From the NCBI GenBank assembly GCA_041609895.1, contig JBFIPX010000048.1, forward strand, positions 1-19,937: DNA of 19,937 nt, read 5' to 3'. Within the stretch, counting starts at the first letter, position 1. Each line of letters starts with the position of its first letter. The notes beneath the pieces were generated by a model, which saw only the letters and a program-made list of their open reading frames with translations, ran no database searches and was not told where the DNA came from. Positions 14,858-19,937 of the stretch are shown here, in pieces. The position numbers were made by a program, and so were the translations under genes. The stretch comes from JAHHLP01 sp041609895 (GTDB taxonomy: Bacteria > Bacteroidota > Rhodothermia > Rhodothermales > JABDKH01).

Positions 14858-16258
14858 ATGAATCCGAGTTTAAAGGAAATCCTGGCAATGCAGAGCGCCG
14901 GAAAGCTTCCGGAGCAGGACGAAAAGCAGCAGGCGGGCAAGCCCGCGGCTCCGGGATCTGATCGCGGACCAGTCAAGAAGGCAGGCGCGCCGCCGGAGTT
15001 GCCGGAAGCCATGCGCGTCGCCAGCCGGCCCACCCTCATTCCTCCCATGCCGAAGGTGTGTTCCGAGGTGGCGCAGTCGGTTCCCTACTCACGGATGGGC
15101 GATGAGCGCATCGAGTTTCTCGTTGAGCAGATTCGTGCCCTCGAGGACAAGGAGCGGACGGCGCTCCGAATCCATGTCGAGCACTTTCTGAAGCACATGC
15201 TCGAGATCAACGCAAGTGACATCGACTTGGGCGGACCGGCCAGCAACGGATCGGTCTGGTTCCGCGTGGACGGAGACAAGCGCCCGGACGAGGGGATGGG
15301 AAAGTACACCGTCAACGAGGCCAACGTTTTGCTGCTCAACCTGCTAAGCAAGGCGCAGACGGAGACACTGATGCACGAGCGGTCTCTCGACCTTTCGTAC
15401 CAGCTTCCGATCGAGGGCAAGGACGGGCGGCGTCGACGATTCCGTGCAACGATGTACTTCGATCTCGATGACCTCGGCCTCAACATGCGAGCCATCCAGG
15501 ACGAACTGCGTCCCCTCAAGTCCCTCAATTTTCATCCTGCGATCGAAAAGGGGCTCATGTTCCGTCACGTGCGGGACGGTTTGACATTGGTGACTGGTGT
15601 AACCGGTTCCGGTAAGAGTACTACGCTCGACGCCGTCATCGACGAGAACAACAAGGACTTCGCCGGTCACATCGTCGTTATCAGTAAGCCGATCGAATTC
15701 ATGCACGTCTCCAAGAAGTGCATCGTTCGCCATCGAGAGGTCGGCAGGGATGTGCCCAGCTTCAAGCAGGGAATCGTGCAGTCCCTTCGACAAGACCCGG
15801 ACATAGTGGTGATCGGTGAGCTCCGAGATCCGACAACGATTTCGGCAGCCATCGAAATCACGGATTCGGGACACAAAGTGTTTTCCACTCTTCATACGTC
15901 CTCCGCTGTCGAAAGCATCGACCGTATCATCGGTGAATATCCGCCCGACGAGCAAGACCGAGTTCGTAACCGCCTCGCTGATGTTTTGCGTTGTGTGGTC
16001 TCCCAGAAACTTTGTCCAAAGGTTGGGGGAGGCCGCGTCCTGGCCAAGGAGGTGCTCTGGATGACTCCGTCGTCGAGTGCGGCGATCAAGAACGACAACT
16101 CGGGAGAAATCTACCAGATGATGTGGGAGAGCACGGCCAGCGGCCAAACCACCCTTGAGCAGGATCTAGCCCGGCTTCTTAAGCAAGGTTTGATCAACGC
16201 CGAAACAGCTATGGATTACGCCAACAACAAGCGACGCCTGAAGCAACTAATAGGATAA
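14858..16258 (+). CDS. pilT: PilT-type ATPase with altered Asp box
   Basis: A 466-residue secretion ATPase resembling PilT more than PilB: there is no cysteine motif, and the C-terminal half has IDRIIGEYPPDEQDRVRNRL and LADVLRCVVSQKLCPK, close to PilT's DRIVGVFPP and VLRAVVSQ segments. Motifs are ASDIDL in the N-domain, Walker A GVTGSGKS (247-254), Walker B DPDIVVIGELRD (313-324) and the His box GHKVFSTLHT (338-347). The usual Asp box T-x-E-D-P-x-E is VISKPIEF (274-281), so the conserved Glu and Asp are Ser276 and Lys277. An N-terminal Pro/Lys-rich extension of about 100 residues precedes the domain. It could be a retraction motor or an auxiliary or regulatory ATPase. It starts the operon with the alignment complex and secretin. 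Confidence 0.88.
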   Translation: MNPSLKEILAMQSAGKLPEQDEKQQAGKPAAPGSDRGPVKKAGAPPELPEAMRVASRPTLIPPMPKVCSEVAQSVPYSRMGDERIEFLVEQIRALEDKERTALRIHVEHFLKHMLEINASDIDLGGPASNGSVWFRVDGDKRPDEGMGKYTVNEANVLLLNLLSKAQTETLMHERSLDLSYQLPIEGKDGRRRRFRATMYFDLDDLGLNMRAIQDELRPLKSLNFHPAIEKGLMFRHVRDGLTLVTGVTGSGKSTTLDAVIDENNKDFAGHIVVISKPIEFMHVSKKCIVRHREVGRDVPSFKQGIVQSLRQDPDIVVIGELRDPTTISAAIEITDSGHKVFSTLHTSSAVESIDRIIGEYPPDEQDRVRNRLADVLRCVVSQKLCPKVGGGRVLAKEVLWMTPSSSAAIKNDNSGEIYQMMWESTASGQTTLEQDLARLLKQGLINAETAMDYANNKRRLKQLIG

Positions 16259-16310
16259 TGGCAGCCGACAGTCGCCGCCAGGACCAAAAAAGATCGAATC
16301 CCACTTAGCC

Positions 16311-18152
16311 ATGAACATTTCCCGACCGAAAGACAGCATCCTCGGCGTCAATATCGCCGGTCGGTCGCTGCACGCCGTACTGGTTCAGGACGGACCCGAT
16401 GGTCCCGAGGTAATCAAGAGATTCTCGCGCCAGCTCTCCACGACTGTGGGAGCCGAGATCGACCTTCCGGGATCAGCCGAGTCGGTTGACGAAGATAGTC
16501 CTGTCGGGGACTTCACCATTCAGTTTGGCGGCGGCAGCTCATCGTCCGATCTCTTCCTGAGTTCCGAGTTTGGAGCCGGAGAAGGTGTTGGCGGCGGCGG
16601 CGCGGAAGGGGGCGGCGGCGTCGACACCCCCGTTCGCACGTTCGACATGGAGATTCAGGAGATACTGGGTGAGTGCGGCGAGATCGGCTTTCCGGATCCG
16701 CTCGTGACCTTTTCCGTCTCGACAGCCCACGTTACCTGCGTCGAACTGCAGATCGCGAAAGAGGCTACCTCCAAGAAATCGGAGGAAGAGGACGATGAAA
16801 AAATCGACAACAGCCTCCTGATTGAGCTGCTTGCAGCGCAGTTGGATACGACAGTCGACGAAGAGCGCGTTGCGTTTCTTCCGATGACCAAGTCGGATGG
16901 TGGTCTCAGCCGCCGGTTGGCCATCATGTCCAAGCCGAACGATCCCGTCGCGGCTACGCTGGCTGCGATTCGCGAGCGAAAAACGCGAATGCCAGCCGTA
17001 CGGCTGATGGACGCCGAGGTCTCTCTTTTCTACGGGCTCGCCCGCGCTGCCTTTTTCCTTACGGCGTCGGACGCGTCCGCTGAAGATGAGTCTGGCGAGA
17101 CCGACTTTGCCCCATCAATGCCGATCATGGGGCCACGTAAGACGCTCGTCGTGCGCGCCGGTGCAGAGGACACGCTTGTTATGTTCATGGAGGACGACAA
17201 GCTCCTTCATTACGAAAGCCTCCGCTCGATCACGACGTACGATGCGCCGGAGACAATTTGTAGTCGCGTGCTCCTGCTTCAGGACGAGTATGGAGTTGGA
17301 GATGTACAGCACGTATTGCTATTGAGCGACGACCGGGAAGAGGCCATCGTCGAGAGCTTCAAGATGTTCTTCTCGGACACGCGCGTCGAATCAGTTCGAA
17401 GCTACCTTCCGAAGTTTGAGTCCGATGGGGTAGAGTCAACGAGCAGCAGTAACGCTGCGTTGGCGGTAGCCGTTGCCCTGCGTTTGGTCGGGGACGAACT
17501 CTACCAGGGGGCATACGCCGACGTAAATCTTCTGCCGAAGAAGCTGCTGCGTCGCCGCATCAAACTGCCCATTACCTGGCACGTCTTTGCTCTCTATGGT
17601 GCCCTCTTTATCACCGTGGTCTTCTTCGTGGGTCGCTACTTCACGATCGAAAGTGAGATCCGCGCCAAGAAATACAAGGTGGAGCAGTATTCGACAGATG
17701 TCGCGTACGCTGACCCGGCCGTACTGCAAGCCCGTGTGGATAGCATTCGTGCCATCACGACCGGGTATCAACGCGCACTTGTTGTGCTCGACTCGCTGCT
17801 CATCGGTAGCGACAAGTGGAGTCGGTCTCTCGAAAGCACCAACCGCGAAGCCGCTGTAGTCAAGGGTATCTGGATTGATCGGTGGCGTCCGGCCGGTGCC
17901 AACATGGTTGAGATAAAGGGCAACGCAACGTCGCGAGATCGGGTCGTTTCTCTCGCAGAGCGACTTGACGGACAAATAGCGTCGTTAACGTTCTCTGAGA
18001 TTCGAGAGTGGCCCGTCTACACGTTCGAGATGAAGGTCCCGCTTCGCATCGAACTGCCGGAAGCTGCTCGATACCTGCGAGAGCAAGTAGCCCTCGAAAA
18101 CGAGTCGGCCGATCCGACTACCCCGGCAACGGCTGTATCCGCTGCCAACTGA
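16311..18152 (+). CDS. pilM: PilM-PilN fusion (GspL-like) alignment-complex protein
   Basis: A 613-residue protein. Residues 1 to about 400 have the actin-like PilM layout, starting ILGVNIAGRSLHAVLV. The hallmark VNLLPKKLLRRR (405-416) is the N-terminal signature of PilN and is followed by one membrane helix (423-444), a coiled segment and a periplasmic ferredoxin-like region. PilM and PilN are separate in most T4P systems, whereas GspL of T2SS has this fused topology. The actin-fold nucleotide motifs look degenerate: VNIAG replaces the usual DIG-type phosphate-1 loop, and VRAG (281-284) replaces the phosphate-2 loop. A Gly/Ser-rich insert occupies about residues 73-108. The gene lies 52 nt after pilT-like and 30 nt before the next gene. 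It likely couples the cytoplasmic ATPase to the periplasmic complex. Confidence 0.85.
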   Translation: MNISRPKDSILGVNIAGRSLHAVLVQDGPDGPEVIKRFSRQLSTTVGAEIDLPGSAESVDEDSPVGDFTIQFGGGSSSSDLFLSSEFGAGEGVGGGGAEGGGGVDTPVRTFDMEIQEILGECGEIGFPDPLVTFSVSTAHVTCVELQIAKEATSKKSEEEDDEKIDNSLLIELLAAQLDTTVDEERVAFLPMTKSDGGLSRRLAIMSKPNDPVAATLAAIRERKTRMPAVRLMDAEVSLFYGLARAAFFLTASDASAEDESGETDFAPSMPIMGPRKTLVVRAGAEDTLVMFMEDDKLLHYESLRSITTYDAPETICSRVLLLQDEYGVGDVQHVLLLSDDREEAIVESFKMFFSDTRVESVRSYLPKFESDGVESTSSSNAALAVAVALRLVGDELYQGAYADVNLLPKKLLRRRIKLPITWHVFALYGALFITVVFFVGRYFTIESEIRAKKYKVEQYSTDVAYADPAVLQARVDSIRAITTGYQRALVVLDSLLIGSDKWSRSLESTNREAAVVKGIWIDRWRPAGANMVEIKGNATSRDRVVSLAERLDGQIASLTFSEIREWPVYTFEMKVPLRIELPEAARYLREQVALENESADPTTPATAVSAAN

Positions 18153-18182
18153 TTCCCACTGAACTCTACGACTGAGTCAAAA

Positions 18183-19193
18183 ATGTCAAATCTCGGATAC
18201 AACATTATCATTCTGGCTACCTGCTGGGTGCTCATCGCCGGAGCCGGCATCTACGTCACCTTTCTTGAGCAGCCCAAGGAGGTAGAGCGCCTTGAGAAGG
18301 CTGAGAAGCTTGCGCGGCTGCGTCAGGCGGAGGTGACCGCGCTGCTCGCCGAACAGTCGTCATCATCGAAAGTGGCGCGCGAGATCATCACGAAGTGGCG
18401 TGCCAGATACAAAATCATTCCCGACGAACTCAAGACGCCCGACATAATCGGCTACCTTAACCGCCTGACAGCAAGCGGCTTCAAGAACTTTGACGTTCGT
18501 TTCGCCGCCAACACGGCCGGCCGGGATTTTGGCACATACACCTTCAAGGCAAGCGGCCGCGCCTACTATACCAGTCTCTACAAATTCATCTGGGAGGTCG
18601 AGAACAACCGCAATTTCTATGCGGTGCGCGACCTCACCCTCGACCAGATCGACCTCGTCACAGAAAATGAGGAAACGGGCGAGGATGAGATGCAGGTCAT
18701 GGTCTCCTTCAGCATGAACATCGACGCCTTCTACGGCGGAGCACAGGGCCTTAGTGCCGGCGACGAAGGCCTGGCGGGGCTGTACGAGTCGGACGGACTA
18801 CCTATCACGAAGGAGGATGGGGCAGAGCGTCCACCGGTTCCGTCCTACGTGCTCCCGGAGATGAAGCCGATTACGAACCCCTTCTATCCGTTGATCATGG
18901 AGTCGATACCGCCGAACACCTACGGCCATCTTGATGTCGAGAAGGCCAAGCTGGTCTCCATCGTGGGTGCCGACAAGGCCATCTTCCTCGAGGAAGGTGA
19001 GTACAGAACCCTAGGTGTCGGTGATCCTGTTTATCTTGGTGAGGTTACCCTCATCGATCCCACCAATGACCGAGTCCTCGTACGACTCAATCGAGGGGGT
19101 ATCATCGACGAAGTCGAAATGACGATGCAGACCGGTGAGCGCTTCAGGCAAGCGTTGGGACCGGTCCGTTTGTCCCCCATTGAATCCCAGTAA
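18183..19193 (+). CDS. pilO: PilO-PilP fusion alignment-complex protein
   Basis: A 336-residue protein with one N-terminal membrane helix (6-28), a charged coiled coil (about 30-70), and an alpha/beta periplasmic domain (about 80-190) of PilO/GspM type. After a Gly/Pro-rich linker, NPFYPLI (232-238) introduces a C-terminal PilP/GspC-homology-region-like domain: LVSIVGADKAIFLEEGEYRTLGVGDPVYLGEV follows the PilP pattern of a short beta barrel with a conserved V-G-D turn. In classical T4P operons pilO and pilP are separate genes upstream of pilQ. Here the fusion occupies both places, directly before the secretin. It probably bridges PilM-N in the inner membrane to the secretin. The PilP half is recognised by pattern only. 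Confidence 0.75.
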   Translation: MSNLGYNIIILATCWVLIAGAGIYVTFLEQPKEVERLEKAEKLARLRQAEVTALLAEQSSSSKVAREIITKWRARYKIIPDELKTPDIIGYLNRLTASGFKNFDVRFAANTAGRDFGTYTFKASGRAYYTSLYKFIWEVENNRNFYAVRDLTLDQIDLVTENEETGEDEMQVMVSFSMNIDAFYGGAQGLSAGDEGLAGLYESDGLPITKEDGAERPPVPSYVLPEMKPITNPFYPLIMESIPPNTYGHLDVEKAKLVSIVGADKAIFLEEGEYRTLGVGDPVYLGEVTLIDPTNDRVLVRLNRGGIIDEVEMTMQTGERFRQALGPVRLSPIESQ

Positions 19194-19226
19194 ATCCATC
19201 CAAAAGTGCGTTCTGGAGTTAGTACC

Positions 19227-19937
19227 ATGAAGTTTAAGATCGCCTCAGCTCATACGAAGTTGGCTGTGCTGGGCATGGCCGTAGTTGCGCTGTCGGCAGC
19301 GTTTCCAAAGCTCTCCGACGGGCAGGACCTCCCACCCCAGCGTCAGATCCGGGCATACATCCCGCCTGACCAGCTGGTGTCCATGCTGCCGTCAACTCCG
19401 TTTGACCGCTTCCTGGAGTTCGTCGACCCCATATTTCAGCGGGTGACGGGCAAGCAGGTCGTGGATCCGGAAGGTCGCACCAGCCCGATCGGAGTGTCGA
19501 TCGCGTCCATGCACTTTCTGGATGCGTTCGAACTCGTACTCCAGTACAACGGACTAGTGTACCGCGAGACGGACCGCTTCTTCATCGTCGAGCAGGCGCC
19601 GGCGGGTGAGGTCGGTGCAGTAGGAGCGGGCGCGCCGGACATCGGCGGACAGGCGCTGCTGCCGGCCACGAAGGACACGCGAGAAATCCAGATCAACGCG
19701 ATACTCTTTGAACTGAACCACTCGAAGGTCCGCTCGATGGGTCTTAACTGGAGCGTGTTCCTCGGAGGCGGCGGCGGTCAAGGTGGCCAAGGCGGCGGCG
19801 GTCAGAGCGGCGGGGGCGGAGGAAACCGATCCGAGTTCTTCCTCAAGACAGACGACATCTTCGACGGCGTCGAGGACCATGTTCGCGCCCCAGAGGAGAT
19901 TCCGTTCTCGGACCTGAAGCAGTTCTTCCAGCTCGCC
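19227..19937 (+). CDS. pilQ: Outer-membrane secretin, PilQ/GspD family (partial, runs off the window)
   Basis: 237 codons are visible without a stop. An N-terminal signal peptide (basic MKFKIASAHTK, then a hydrophobic run to about residue 25) is followed by an STN/N0-like domain (about 57-122, with VSIASMHFLDAFELVLQYNGL and FFIVE). A linker follows, and then the entry to the secretin core at 152-176 (REIQINAILFEL, then SMGLNWS), matching the V-x-I-x-A-x-I-x-E and G-x-x-W pattern of secretins. A Gly/Gln-rich tract fills 180-200. Only one N-domain precedes the core, shorter than typical PilQ. The start is the ATG 33 nt after the PilO-P stop. GGAG lies about 10 nt upstream. The secretin would be the outer-membrane gate of the machine. 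Confidence 0.88.
   Translation, partial: MKFKIASAHTKLAVLGMAVVALSAAFPKLSDGQDLPPQRQIRAYIPPDQLVSMLPSTPFDRFLEFVDPIFQRVTGKQVVDPEGRTSPIGVSIASMHFLDAFELVLQYNGLVYRETDRFFIVEQAPAGEVGAVGAGAPDIGGQALLPATKDTREIQINAILFELNHSKVRSMGLNWSVFLGGGGGQGGQGGGGQSGGGGGNRSEFFLKTDDIFDGVEDHVRAPEEIPFSDLKQFFQLA

Noticed and set aside
1..19937. tRNA, rRNA, CRISPR arrays, insertion sequences
   Set aside because: No clover-leaf, direct-repeat-spacer pattern, transposase motif or terminal inverted repeat was seen.

Overview
The window is a single, entirely plus-strand locus for an envelope machine of the type IV pilus / type II secretion superfamily. It holds a GspF/PilC platform protein, a PilB-type assembly ATPase, a PilT-type second ATPase, an alignment complex made of two fused proteins (PilM-PilN and PilO-PilP) and the start of a PilQ/GspD secretin. 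Between the two ATPase blocks lie about nine kilobases of small pilin-like genes and large beta-helix proteins. Moderately high GC, variable Shine-Dalgarno motifs and this architecture suggest a didermic bacterium. A marine Rhodothermota or other FCB-group lineage is my best guess, but this is inference with low confidence.

Layout. 1-245: a possible gene tail, a terminator, then the leader of the first operon. 246-4465: pilin-like protein, PilC, PilB. 4466-4996: a long non-coding gap with a 16-bp perfect palindrome. 4997-6739: a PilV/MshD-like protein and a PilX-like beta-helix protein, closed by a strong terminator. 6857-9492: a second, expanded copy of that block (PilV-like, PilW-like, PilX-like) with its own promoter and terminator. 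9509-14633: four more PilX-like units, one lacking its beta-helix domain and three that are single-gene cassettes with their own promoter and terminator. 14716 to the window end: PilT-like ATPase, PilM-N, PilO-P and secretin in tight succession.

Two features make the locus unusual. First, every pilin-like protein begins directly with its hydrophobic helix: no prepilin leader, no conserved Glu5, and in seven of ten cases an in-frame stop within 18 nt upstream of the start codon. These subunits therefore appear not to be prepilin-peptidase substrates. Second, the units are preceded by a repeated motif, TAAN (or a close variant) then 15 nt then GCCGATA (or GTCGATA), which matches the sigma-28 (FliA/SigD) promoter consensus. 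This suggests that a flagellar-type sigma factor controls a set of parallel pilin cassettes.

Working model (inference): PilB, PilC, PilM-N, PilO-P and the secretin form the envelope-spanning machine. The PilV/W/X-like proteins would form the tip or initiation complex of a short filament. The five full-length beta-helix paralogues would be alternative surface-exposed subunits, deployed as separately transcribed cassettes.
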